A stretch of DNA of 64,000 bases. It comes from Oceanicaulis sp. Lineage in GTDB: Bacteria > Pseudomonadota > Alphaproteobacteria > Caulobacterales > Maricaulaceae. Position 1 is the first letter of the stretch; each line of letters opens with the position of its first letter. Made by a program: the position numbers and the translations under genes. The DNA lies in NCBI GenBank assembly GCA_040112665.1, contig CP157796.1:2505501-2569500 (forward strand), written 5' to 3'. Of the stretch, positions 9,387-18,179 are shown in pieces. The notes under the pieces were generated by a model. It was not told the origin of the DNA, searched no databases, and saw only the letters and a program-made list of their open reading frames with translations.

Positions 9387-11033
9387 ATGCCCGTGCGCAC
9401 CGGCGGACAACATCTCATCGACGCGCTCGCCGCGAACGGCGTGGACCGGATCTTCGGCGTGCCCGGGGAAAGCTTTCTCGCCGCGCTCGATGCGCTGCAC
9501 GGCGCGAGGATTCCCTTCATCCAGTGCCGGCACGAGGCCGGCGCGGCGAACATGGCCGAGGCCGACGGCAAGCTGACCGGCCGGCCGGGGATCTGTTTCG
9601 TCACGCGCGGTCCTGGCGCGACGCAGGCCGCAGTCGGCGTTCACACCGCTCTTCAGGATTCGACACCGATGATCCTGCTCGTCGGTCAGGTCCGGCGCGA
9701 GGACGAGGGACGGGAAGCCTTCCAGGAGCTCGATTACGCCCAGGCCTTCGCCGGCATCGCCAAGGCGGCCTTCGAGATCCGCGACGCCGCCCGCATCCCC
9801 GAGCAGATCATGCGCGCCTTCTCGCTCGCCCTGAACGGGCGGCCCGGCCCGGTGGTGGTGGGGCTGCCCGAAGACATGCTGAGCGGGCCGGCGGACGCGC
9901 CCGCTGCCCGCCCCTTCATGCCCGCCCGCAGCGAACTCGGCGCACACACCGCCGCGGAGATCGCCGCCCGCGTCGAAGCGGCCGAGCGCCCCGTGCTGAT
10001 GGTCGGCGGGCCGGGCTGGGACGGCGAGGCGCGCCAGGCGATCGTCGATTTCGCTACGACGCTCAATTGCCCCGTCGTCACAAGTTTCCGCGTCAAACAT
10101 CTGATCGACAACATGCATTCGCATTACGCGGGCGAAGCCGGGATTGGCGCGTGCCCCGCGGTCGTGCAGACCCTGCGTGAGAGCGACTTGCTGCTCGCTG
10201 TCGGGCCGCGCCTCGGCGAGATGACGACGCAGAGCTACGACCTGTTCGACGTGCCCGACGGCGTCGCCGACCGGCTGATCCACATCCACCCCGGCGGCGA
10301 GGAGACCTCGCGCGTCTACCGGCCTTCTTTATCGGCGACCGCATCGCCGGGCGCGGCGATGGTCGCGCTGGCCGCGGCGGCGTCGCCGTCGGAGAACACC
10401 GGCGCCCGGCAAGCGTGGGTGGAGCGGGCGCGGGCGAGCTATGACGCCTGGATCGAGCCGGTGAGCGTCACCGGCGCGGTGAACCCCTCGATCATCTGGC
10501 GTCAGACCAGCGAAAAGCTGGGCGGCGAGGCGATCATGACGAACGGCGCGGGCAATTTCGCCGCCTGGCTGCATCGCTTCTGGACCCATCGATGCTGCCC
10601 GAGCCAGCTCGCGCCGACCTCCGGCGCAATGGGCTACGGCCTGCCCGCCGCGATCGCCGCCAAGCTCCGCCACCCGGAAAAGCCGGTCATCGCAGTCTGC
10701 GGCGACGGGGATTTCATGATGGCCGCGTCGGAGCTGGCCACGGCGGTGCAACACCAGGCGAACATCGTCGTTTGTGTATTCGACAACGGGGCTTACGGCA
10801 CGATCCGCATGCATCAGGAGAAGCATTATCCGGGCCGCGTCAGCGGGACCGGCCTCGCCAATCCCGACTTCAAGGCGCTCGCCGAAGCCTGCGGCTGCGC
10901 CGGCTTCTTCGTCGAGCGGACCGAAGACTTCGCCGCCGCGCTCGACGCCGCGCTGAACGCCGGCCGCCCCGCGCTCATCCACGTCAAGCAATCACTCGCC
11001 GACATCGCCCCGGGCAAGACCCTTCAGGTGTGA
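9387..11033 (+). CDS. thiamine-pyrophosphate-dependent enzyme, acetolactate synthase-like
   Basis: 548 aa with the three-domain layout of the ALS/POX family. The N-terminal PYR domain carries the catalytic Glu50 in [13 protein letters not shown], a central domain follows, and the C-terminal PP domain has the TPP motif [15 protein letters not shown]...FDNGAYGTI near residues 437-470. No small regulatory subunit lies beside it, so it is probably not the biosynthetic IlvB. Substrate not identifiable from sequence. It lies between the TonB receptor and kbl, both on the plus strand, with a 76-base gap to kbl. Confidence 0.85.
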   Translation: MPVRTGGQHLIDALAANGVDRIFGVPGESFLAALDALHGARIPFIQCRHEAGAANMAEADGKLTGRPGICFVTRGPGATQAAVGVHTALQDSTPMILLVGQVRREDEGREAFQELDYAQAFAGIAKAAFEIRDAARIPEQIMRAFSLALNGRPGPVVVGLPEDMLSGPADAPAARPFMPARSELGAHTAAEIAARVEAAERPVLMVGGPGWDGEARQAIVDFATTLNCPVVTSFRVKHLIDNMHSHYAGEAGIGACPAVVQTLRESDLLLAVGPRLGEMTTQSYDLFDVPDGVADRLIHIHPGGEETSRVYRPSLSATASPGAAMVALAAAASPSENTGARQAWVERARASYDAWIEPVSVTGAVNPSIIWRQTSEKLGGEAIMTNGAGNFAAWLHRFWTHRCCPSQLAPTSGAMGYGLPAAIAAKLRHPEKPVIAVCGDGDFMMAASELATAVQHQANIVVCVFDNGAYGTIRMHQEKHYPGRVSGTGLANPDFKALAEACGCAGFFVERTEDFAAALDAALNAGRPALIHVKQSLADIAPGKTLQV

Positions 11034-11109
11034 GCGGGCGCACCGCATTGCCCGCCCGCCGCCGCTCGTCTATCTCGCCCCCAACGCCGCGCAAGACCGG
11101 AGCCCGTTC

Positions 11110-12312
<1,203 letters not shown>

Positions 12313-12350
12313 GGCGCGCCGCGCCGCCGCACGGCAACAGCAGCGGTTCA

Positions 12351-12376
12351 GGAACTCTCCGTCTCCCTAAGGCGTA
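12351..12376 (+). promoter_or_regulatory. GGAAC-N17-CGTA promoter, EcfG (general stress sigma) type
   Basis: GGAAC at 12351-12355, 17 bases, CGTA at 12373-12376, then ATG at 12416. The same spacing recurs before the paralogous gene at 13300-13325. Alphaproteobacterial EcfG promoters are GGAAC-N17ish-CGTT; here the last base differs. Confidence 0.55.
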
Positions 12377-12415
12377 ACGCAGCGGAACACCTGCGATTTG
12401 ATGGGAGACGATTTG

Positions 12416-13270
12416 ATGACCCGCACTTTCACGCTGATGCTCTCGGCGAGCGTGCTCGGTATCGCCGCGTGCGCCGAAGAAGCCGCCGAAACCGAGAACG
12501 CGGCCGAGAACGCCGCCGCTGAAACCGATCAGGCGGTCGAAACCGCCGCTTCCGAGACTGATCAAGCCGCCGAAAACCTGGCCGCCGAAACCGATCAGGC
12601 GGTTGAAGGCGCTGCGCGGGAAACCCGCGAGGCCGGACGGGACGCCGAACAGGCGATGGACGACTCCGACGAGCCCGAAGCGCGCCTCGAAGACGGCATG
12701 CGCTTCGACGAGGGTGATGAGAACCCCGAGGAAGACAGCCTCGGGCAGAACCCGGCCGTCAATCTCGCCCAGGATCTCGCCGCTGGCCCGACGGGCATGG
12801 CCGCAGGCGTCGCCGCCGGGCTGAGCGGCGATGCGGAGGCCTATGTCCGTAACGTCGCGCTCGGCAACATGTACGAGATCCAGGCCGGCGAAATCGCGAT
12901 GGAGCGCGGCAACTCCGAAGAGGTCCGCGCGATCGGCCGGAAGATCGTCACCGACCATGAAGTGCTTCAGGACCAGCTGCGCGATGCGCTGCAACAGGCC
13001 GGGCTCGACTGGGAGCTGCCCACAGAGCTCGAAGGCCGGCGTCAGGGGCTGATCGACAATCTCAACGCCGCGTCCGACATCGATTTCGACGCCGCCTTCC
13101 TGCACCAGCAGGAAGCCGCCCATATCGAGGCTGTCGCCCTGCATGAAGGCTTCGAGGCCGCCGGCGATGTCGACGCGCTGACCGAATACGCCGGCCGGGC
13201 CGGGAACATGGTCCAGGGCCATCTGGCGCAGGTGACCGAAAACCTGCCCGCAGCCGTCGACGGCGAGTGA
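12416..13270 (+). CDS. DUF4142 lipoprotein with N-terminal 11-residue repeats
   Basis: 284 aa. ATG 12416 is chosen because GGGAG lies 8 bases upstream; TTG 12398 and ATG 12401 are in frame but badly placed. A lipoprotein signal ends at IAAC (Cys19). Residues 25-79 are five consecutive 11-mers of ETDQAVETAAS type, rich in Ala/Glu and resembling LEA-3 or apolipoprotein amphipathic helices. An acidic linker precedes the DUF4142 helical-bundle domain (from about DAEAYVRNVALGNMYEIQAGEIA). DUF4142 proteins are ferritin-like-looking helical bundles of unknown biochemical role, often stress induced. Paralogue immediately downstream. Confidence 0.88.
   Translation: MTRTFTLMLSASVLGIAACAEEAAETENAAENAAAETDQAVETAASETDQAAENLAAETDQAVEGAARETREAGRDAEQAMDDSDEPEARLEDGMRFDEGDENPEEDSLGQNPAVNLAQDLAAGPTGMAAGVAAGLSGDAEAYVRNVALGNMYEIQAGEIAMERGNSEEVRAIGRKIVTDHEVLQDQLRDALQQAGLDWELPTELEGRRQGLIDNLNAASDIDFDAAFLHQQEAAHIEAVALHEGFEAAGDVDALTEYAGRAGNMVQGHLAQVTENLPAAVDGE
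12488..12652 (+). repeat. five in-frame 33-bp repeats coding 11-mers
   Basis: Five contiguous 33-base units (starts 12488, 12521, 12554, 12587, 12620) encode ETENAAENAAA, ETDQAVETAAS, ETDQAAENLAA, ETDQAVEGAAR and ETREAGRDAEQ. Units 2 and 4 are nearly identical at the DNA level, pointing to recent duplication; the last is the most diverged. Confidence 0.9.
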
Positions 13271-13299
13271 GGTGCGCGGCGTTTGCCGGGCCGTCGCCC

Positions 13300-13325
13300 G
13301 GAACAACGCGGCCGCCTCATACGTA
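13300..13325 (+). promoter_or_regulatory. GGAAC-N17-CGTA promoter of second DUF4142 gene
   Basis: GGAAC at 13300-13304, 17 bases, CGTA at 13322-13325, 31 bases before the ATG at 13357. Architecture is identical to the element at 12351, although the spacers are unrelated, so the match is unlikely to be a duplication remnant. Confidence 0.55.
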
Positions 13326-13356
13326 ATCGCAGCTGAAGCCGAATAGGGAGATCACC

Positions 13357-14187
13357 ATGCTCCGCTCATTGCTCTTCGCCGCGTCGGCGAGCGCGCTGGC
13401 CGTCGCCGGGTGCGCCGACGACGAGGCGAGCGAAACCCGCACCGCCGACGCCGGCATGGACGCCGAAACCGAGTTCGCCGAGACCCGCGAGGAACGGACC
13501 GATCCGTCCGAGGCGGGCCTGCGCAACGCCGGGGTCGACTCGGAAAGCGGCGTCGGCGAACGCGCCGGGTCGGACATGAGCGGCGCTGAAGGCGATCCTG
13601 ACGCGCCGCAGAGCGAAGCGGTGAGCGACTTTACTTACGGCTCCGACTACGCCGAATCCGGCATGGGCGAATCCCCGCCCATGGACGCCATGCAGATCGC
13701 GGCCGAAGCGGTCGGCGGGCTTTCCGGCGACGCGCTCGAAAATCTCTCCGCAGAGCAGTATGTCCGTCAGGTCCAGCTCGCGAACATGCTGATGATCGAG
13801 GCGGGACGCATCGCGGCCGAACGGGCCGGTGAGCCGTCCCTGCGAACGCTCGGCGAGGAGATCGTGGAGACCCACGAGAACCAGACCGAGTCCCTGAATG
13901 AGGCGATCGAGACCGCCGGTCTCGACGTCGATCCGCCCGAGGACCTGACCGAGCGCGGTCAGGAGATGGTGGATGCGCTGAACGAGACCGCGACGGTGAA
14001 TTTCGACCCGGTCTTCGTCCGCATGCAATCCGGCGCTCACGAAGCGATGGGCCGGCTGCACCTGGCTTACGCCGACAGCGGCGAGGAAGAGGTGCTCAAG
14101 ACCTTCGCTGAAGCCTCCGCCGAGCTCGCCAGCGAACGCTTCGACCAGATCCGCAACGACCACGAGGCCGCGCTCGACCCCAATTGA
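13357..14187 (+). CDS. DUF4142 lipoprotein, second paralogue
   Basis: 276 aa. Signal peptide with lipobox ending AVAGC near residue 19. A long acidic, low-complexity region rich in Glu, Asp and Ala (about residues 20-120) follows instead of 11-mers. The DUF4142 domain then runs from about LSAEQYVRQVQLANMLMIEAG to the end. Own GGAAC-type promoter upstream and a strong intrinsic terminator 25 bases downstream, so it is the last gene of a stress pair. Biochemical activity unknown. Confidence 0.87.
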   Translation: MLRSLLFAASASALAVAGCADDEASETRTADAGMDAETEFAETREERTDPSEAGLRNAGVDSESGVGERAGSDMSGAEGDPDAPQSEAVSDFTYGSDYAESGMGESPPMDAMQIAAEAVGGLSGDALENLSAEQYVRQVQLANMLMIEAGRIAAERAGEPSLRTLGEEIVETHENQTESLNEAIETAGLDVDPPEDLTERGQEMVDALNETATVNFDPVFVRMQSGAHEAMGRLHLAYADSGEEEVLKTFAEASAELASERFDQIRNDHEAALDPN

Positions 14188-14210
14188 GGAGCACCGTATT
14201 CGTTAGGAAA

Positions 14211-14238
14211 GGCCCCGCCGGTCTGGCGGGGTTTTTTC
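14211..14238 (+). terminator. intrinsic terminator after DUF4142 pair
   Basis: CCCCGCC (14213-14219) pairs with GGCGGGG (14225-14231) around a 5-base loop, followed directly by six T's. Confidence 0.92.
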
Positions 14239-14328
14239 GTATGGGCGATCCCGCTCTGGGCGAAAATCCGTGCCCTTCGCTCCGGTTCGTGGCAAGGTTT
14301 TGTTAACCGGCGAACAGGAGGGGACCTC

Positions 14329-15504
14329 ATGGCCGCGATCGACAGCACCGCCGCAAACCCGGCGCGCCCGTCAGACGAGCTTCTGCCGTTTCTCAATAAT
14401 TTCCACGACATCTTCACAACGATCGGCGTGGTAATCCTGTTCTCGGGCCTCGGGCTCGGCGCGGTTCAAGTGATGGACGCGGCCGGCTACGACACCGGCA
14501 GCCTGGCCTTCGACGTGCTCTGGAACGTGCTGGCCGTTGCGATGGGGGCGGCCGCATGGCTGCTCTCGTCGATTCTGGTGGGCAAGCAGCGCCGCATTCT
14601 TCCGGGCATTGTGCTCACGCTGGTTTTCGCGGGTTCCATCGGCGCCGTGCTCGCTTACGTCTACACCAAGCTGACCTTCGGCGAGGCGGACTTCGAGGCC
14701 GCCTTCGCCGGGTTCGACGCGCTCGGGGACGCCGAAGCGCCGACGCGGGCGGCGATCGCCGCGGCGCTGGCCGACGTGCCGATGGCTTACCGGATCTGGC
14801 CGGTCGGGGTCGCCGCCTGCCTGACGGTTCCGATCGCGATCTACTATGCCGCCTTCCGCCTGCCGTTCGCAGGCGGGCTCGCCGGGCTGGGCGTGGTCTG
14901 GATCGCTTTCGCCGCGCTGTTCGTGGCCGATCCCTACACCGCGCTCGTGTTCAATCCGCTGGTCAGCCTGCTGATGGGGCTGACCCTGTTTCTCGCCGGG
15001 ATCTGGTTCGACGCGCGCGATCCGGATCGCCAGACGCGCCTCTCGGGCACCGGCTTCTGGCTGCACTTCTTCGCCGCGCCGACGCTTTTGAGCGCTGCGG
15101 TGACCATCGCCAGCGTCGGGCTGCGCCTGGACGAGGCCGACTTGGAGAGCGCGCAGATCGCCGGCGTGTTCGGCGCCTTCGCGATGGAAGACGCCGGCGC
15201 GGCGGTGCGGACCGCCGCGGTCACGCTTGCCGTGATCTTCGCGTTTGCGATCGTCTCGCTTCTGATCAATCGCCGCGCGCTGATCGTGTCGGGCCTGATC
15301 ACCGCCGGCGTCGCGACGGCGGCGCTTGTGAACCTGCTCGGCTTCGACGGCGCGGTGGTCGCTGCGATCACGCTCCTGCTGCTGGGCGGGTTTGTGGTGC
15401 TTCTGGGCGCGGCGTGGAATCCGGTCCGGCGCGTGCTTCTCGCGCCGTTCCCGAAAAGCGGGCCGATCGCCCGGGTGTTTCCCCCGGCCGACGGGCGGGA
15501 GTAG
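14329..15504 (+). CDS. polytopic membrane protein of unknown function
   Basis: 391 aa with about ten hydrophobic segments, beginning after a polar N-terminus with [24 protein letters not shown]. Later segments include [40 protein letters not shown] and [19 protein letters not shown]. No catalytic motif recognised. ATG 14329 follows an AGGAGGGG ribosome-binding site. It sits between a terminator and tdh, with an 83-base gap to tdh, so it may share transcription with tdh, but no functional link is evident. Confidence 0.8.
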   Translation: MAAIDSTAANPARPSDELLPFLNNFHDIFTTIGVVILFSGLGLGAVQVMDAAGYDTGSLAFDVLWNVLAVAMGAAAWLLSSILVGKQRRILPGIVLTLVFAGSIGAVLAYVYTKLTFGEADFEAAFAGFDALGDAEAPTRAAIAAALADVPMAYRIWPVGVAACLTVPIAIYYAAFRLPFAGGLAGLGVVWIAFAALFVADPYTALVFNPLVSLLMGLTLFLAGIWFDARDPDRQTRLSGTGFWLHFFAAPTLLSAAVTIASVGLRLDEADLESAQIAGVFGAFAMEDAGAAVRTAAVTLAVIFAFAIVSLLINRRALIVSGLITAGVATAALVNLLGFDGAVVAAITLLLLGGFVVLLGAAWNPVRRVLLAPFPKSGPIARVFPPADGRE

Positions 15505-15587
15505 GGGGCGCTGGCGAGAAGGTCTTTTCGGCGGGGCGGCTTCGTGCTGAAACAGCGCGCCGTTCCGCCGAACCAGGACCCCCGCCG

Positions 15588-16622
15588 ATGAAAGCCCTCG
15601 TCAAAGCCGAAGCGAAAGAAGGCCTGTGGATGCAGGATGTCGACAAGCCCGAGATCGGGCCGGACGACGTTCTGATCCGGGTGCACATGACCGCGATCTG
15701 CGGCACGGATGTGCACATCTACAACTGGGACGACTGGGCGGCGAAGAACGTGCCCGTGCCCATGGTGGTCGGCCACGAATTCGGCGGGATCATCGAGGAG
15801 GTCGGCCGCGACGTGCATCGGGTGAAGCCCGGCCAGCGCGTTTCTGGTGAAGGCCACGTCGTGGGCGAGAAATCGCGCGCGGTGCGCGCCGGACGCTTCC
15901 ATCTCGACCCCGAGACCAAGGGCGTGGGCGTGAACATGCCCGGCGCCTTCGCCGAATATCTGCGCATTCCCGCCTTCAACGTCGTACCGCTGCCCGACGA
16001 TGTGGAGATGGAGCAGGCGGCTTTTCTCGATCCGCTGGGCAACGCGGTGCACACCGCGACCGCCTTTGATCTGGTCGGCGAAGACGTGCTGATCACAGGG
16101 GCTGGACCGATCGGCATCATGGCCGCCGCCGTGGCCCGCCATTGCGGCGCGCGCCACGTGGTCGTCACCGACATCAACCCCGACCGCCTCGCCCTGCTCG
16201 AACAGGTCGCGCCGACCGCCGTGCCGGTGAACACCGGCAAGGAAGACCTTAGGGACGTCATCGCCCGGCTGAAAATGACCGAAGGCTTCGATGTCGGCCT
16301 GGAAATGTCTGGCGCGGAGCCCGCCTTCAAGCAGATGGTCGATCACATGGTGATGGGCGGCAAGATCGCCATGCTGGGCCTGCCCGGAAAGCCGTTCACG
16401 CTGGACATGGGATCGCTGATCATGCGCGCGATCACCTTCAAGGGCATTTACGGCCGGGAGATGTTCGAGACCTGGCACAAGATGCTGGCGATGCTGCAAT
16501 CGGGCCTGGACGTCTCGAAGCTGATCACCCACCGCCTGCCGGCCAGGGAATTCCAGACCGGCTTCGACGCCATGCGCTCGGGCAAGGCGGGCAAGGTGAT
16601 CCTGGATTGGCGGAAGGTGTGA
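15588..16622 (+). CDS. tdh: L-threonine 3-dehydrogenase lacking the structural-zinc cysteines
   Basis: 344 aa zinc alcohol-dehydrogenase-family enzyme oxidising threonine to 2-amino-3-oxobutyrate with NAD+; product goes to Kbl. Catalytic-zinc ligands Cys38, His63 and Glu64 are present, as are the NAD fold motif [13 protein letters not shown] and the Tdh-specific [11 protein letters not shown]. The structural-zinc lobe is altered: positions 93, 96, 99 and 107, all Cys in E. coli Tdh, are Gly, Ser, Val and Asp. The flanking GEGH and GVGVN segments align without gaps, so this is substitution and not deletion. Probably still active without the second zinc. Confidence 0.95.
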   Translation: MKALVKAEAKEGLWMQDVDKPEIGPDDVLIRVHMTAICGTDVHIYNWDDWAAKNVPVPMVVGHEFGGIIEEVGRDVHRVKPGQRVSGEGHVVGEKSRAVRAGRFHLDPETKGVGVNMPGAFAEYLRIPAFNVVPLPDDVEMEQAAFLDPLGNAVHTATAFDLVGEDVLITGAGPIGIMAAAVARHCGARHVVVTDINPDRLALLEQVAPTAVPVNTGKEDLRDVIARLKMTEGFDVGLEMSGAEPAFKQMVDHMVMGGKIAMLGLPGKPFTLDMGSLIMRAITFKGIYGREMFETWHKMLAMLQSGLDVSKLITHRLPAREFQTGFDAMRSGKAGKVILDWRKV

Positions 16623-16659
16623 GCTGACAGGGCGGGGCGGTTCGGTGCAGGGTTCGGCC

Positions 16660-17328
16660 ATGACACCGAACCTCCTGCCTCTTGATTTCACCGAACTGCC
16701 CGCTGAGCAGATGCGCGAACGCGCCCGCGCCTTTTACGAGGCGATGGCGGCACGCCGGACCGTGCGCGACTTCTCCGGCCGCGACGTGCCGCGCGAGATC
16801 ATCGAGACCGCGATCCTCACCGCCGGAACCGCGCCGAACGGCGCGAACCACCAGCCCTGGCATTTCACGGTGCTGGGCAAGGGCCCGCTGCGGGCGAAGC
16901 TTCGCGAGGCGGCCGAGGCGGAGGAACGCGCCTTCTACGCCGGCAAGGCCGGGGAAGAGTGGCTCGAAGCGCTCGCGCCGATCGGCACCGATGCGAACAA
17001 GCCCTTCCTCGAGACCGCACCCTGGCTGATCGCGGTGTTCGGCCAGAAGCGCGGCGGGCCGGAGCCGGGCGACCAGAAGAAGAACTACTACGTCACCGAA
17101 AGCGTCGGGATCGCCTGCGGCTTTCTTCTGGCGAGCCTTCATCAGGCGGGGCTGGCGACACTCACGCACACGCCCAATCCGATGGGGTTTCTGACCGAGA
17201 TCTGCGAACGTCCGTCTACGGAAAAGCCTGTGATGCTGATCGTCACGGGTTATCCGGCCGATGACGCGTCCTATCCCGAGCACGCCGCTCGCAAGAAACC
17301 CCTCGATCAGATTTGCGATTTCAGATGA
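16660..17328 (+). CDS. nitroreductase-family flavoprotein, iodotyrosine-deiodinase-like
   Basis: 222 aa from ATG 16660; GTG 16645 is an alternative. FMN-binding features: RRTVRDFS at 32-39, TAPNGANHQPWHF at 57-69, and THTPNP plus EKPVMLIVTGYPA near the end. The substrate-lid residues of iodotyrosine deiodinases (Glu, Tyr, Lys with spacing 4 and 21) are matched by Glu89, Tyr93 and Lys114. This suggests reductive dehalogenation of halotyrosines or a related phenol. It is 37 bases after tdh and possibly in the same operon. Family firm, substrate inferred. Confidence 0.85.
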   Translation: MTPNLLPLDFTELPAEQMRERARAFYEAMAARRTVRDFSGRDVPREIIETAILTAGTAPNGANHQPWHFTVLGKGPLRAKLREAAEAEERAFYAGKAGEEWLEALAPIGTDANKPFLETAPWLIAVFGQKRGGPEPGDQKKNYYVTESVGIACGFLLASLHQAGLATLTHTPNPMGFLTEICERPSTEKPVMLIVTGYPADDASYPEHAARKKPLDQICDFR

Positions 17329-17372
17329 TCTGCCTGGCATGGCCGCCCGGCTAAGTGGGCGATGTCAGGCGC

Positions 17373-17398
17373 TGAACAGGTCCGCCTGGCCGTGCGTT
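17373..17398 (+). promoter_or_regulatory. possible EcfG-like promoter of EF-hand gene
   Basis: TGAAC (17373-17377), 17 bases, CGTT (17395-17398), 32 bases before ATG 17431. The -10 matches the EcfG consensus; the -35 differs at one base from GGAAC. Confidence 0.3.
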
Positions 17399-17430
17399 GA
17401 CCTTGCGAAGCGATACGCAAGGAGCTTTCC

Positions 17431-17847
17431 ATGCCGATCCTCACCGCCGCGGCGCTGCTCACGATGCAGGCCGCCCAGCCCACGCCCGCCCCCGACGTCG
17501 AGGATTATCAGCGCCAGACGATGATCAAGGCGCGCTGCCGTGAGTACACCGCCGACACCGATGCGGACGGGGTGGTCGATTTCGACGAGTACACGGCCTA
17601 CCGCGAAGAGACCTTTCACGGCTGGGATCTCGACGCCAGCGACGATTTGAGCCTCATGGAGGCTGAAACCTGCTGGGTCGTCCGCGGCGGCGAACGCGAA
17701 ACCGCGCCGTTCCGCGACTTCGACCTCAATGACGACCGGATCATCGGCTACGAGGAATACCACCCCGAAGGCTGGTGGGAGCAGGCCGACGCTGATGCGG
17801 ACGGCGTGCTCGAACCGGAGGAATGGCCGGAGGCCTTCCAAGACTAG
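17431..17847 (+). CDS. small exported EF-hand calcium-binding protein
   Basis: 138 aa. A short hydrophobic N-terminus (MPILTAAALLTMQAA) may be a signal peptide. Four EF-hand-like loops are visible: DTDADGVVDFDEY, DLDASDDLSLME, DLNDDRIIGYEEY and DADADGVLEPEEW. The first and fourth are near canonical; the second and third lack the central glycine. Probably periplasmic calcium binding. Monocistronic, convergent with the small membrane protein gene 14 bases away. Confidence 0.8.
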   Translation: MPILTAAALLTMQAAQPTPAPDVEDYQRQTMIKARCREYTADTDADGVVDFDEYTAYREETFHGWDLDASDDLSLMEAETCWVVRGGERETAPFRDFDLNDDRIIGYEEYHPEGWWEQADADADGVLEPEEWPEAFQD

Positions 17848-17861
17848 GAAGAGGCGCGCGG

Positions 17862-18044
17862 CTAGACCCGTACCCGCTTTTCGCTGGCCGTCACCGACCA
17901 GATCAGCGCGATCACCCAACCGACGACTGTCCAGCCGAGCAAGAGGTTGGTGAGGAAGATCGCGAACCCGTTGTGATGGCCGCGCGCCAGCGCCACGATG
18001 GTGGGCAGGAAGTAGGTCAGCGCGGAGATCAGCAGCAATTCCAT
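17862..18044 (-). CDS. small membrane protein, superinfection-immunity family
   Basis: 60 aa with two hydrophobic stretches (LLLISALTYFLPTIVAL and AIFLTNLLLGWTVVGWVIALIW) and the PxxxA...N...GWTxxGWxxALIW pattern of the Imm_superinfect family (PF14373), named from phage T4 Imm but widespread in bacteria with unknown roles. ATG 18044 follows GGGAGcctcccc. The promoter and a perfect operator-like palindrome lie directly upstream, implying tight control. No phage genes are nearby, so a phage-defence role is not supported by context. Confidence 0.75.
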   Translation of the reverse strand: MELLLISALTYFLPTIVALARGHHNGFAIFLTNLLLGWTVVGWVIALIWSVTASEKRVRV

Positions 18045-18055
18045 GGGGAGGCTCC

Positions 18056-18076
18056 CTTTATCGATTTTCGATAAAG
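18056..18076. promoter_or_regulatory. perfect inverted repeat overlapping the promoter of the small membrane protein
   Basis: CTTTATCGA - ttt - TCGATAAAG, 9-bp perfect arms. It overlaps the -10 hexamer by three bases and covers the predicted transcription start, the classic position for a repressor operator. The regulator is unknown and not adjacent. Confidence 0.6.
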
Positions 18077-18102
18077 ATAGGGGCGCTCGGGCGGGTTCGC
18101 AA
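18074..18102 (-). promoter_or_regulatory. sigma-70-type promoter of the small membrane protein
   Basis: On the minus strand TTGCGA (18102-18097), 17-base spacer, TATCTT (18079-18074). Confidence 0.6.
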
Positions 18103-18120
18103 GTGACAGGGCCGTAACCT

Positions 18121-18155
18121 TATGAAAAAGCCCCGGCACAGCGCGCCGGGGCTTT
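18121..18155 (-). terminator. intrinsic terminator of the acyl-CoA ligase gene
   Basis: An 11-bp stem, AAAGCCCCGGC (18127-18137) with GCCGGGGCTTT (18145-18155); on the minus strand it is followed by a run of five T's. It lies 25 bases past the ligase stop. Confidence 0.88.
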
Positions 18156-18179
18156 CCCTGTAAGCGAAGGCGAGGGCGG

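Noticed and set aside
7209..10289. A 1026-codon open frame on the minus strand across the TonB receptor and TPP enzyme genes
   Set aside because: It is antisense to two clear protein families, is composed of His/Arg/Gly/Ala-rich sequence with no recognisable domain, and arises from GC-rich codon bias.
14300..14306. TTAACC as a CtrA half-site
   Set aside because: Single half-site with no second TTAA at the required spacing.
14556..15587. Long in-frame extension upstream of tdh
   Set aside because: It overlaps the membrane protein gene in another frame and carries Arg/Gly-rich nonsense; Tdh homology starts exactly at ATG 15588.
14934..16691. A 585-codon minus-strand open frame opposite tdh
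   Set aside because: tdh on the plus strand is unmistakable; the antisense frame shows no domain.
17862..18044. Phage-defence or prophage remnant suggested by the superinfection-immunity family name
   Set aside because: No phage, integrase or att-like sequence nearby; the family is widespread in ordinary chromosomes.
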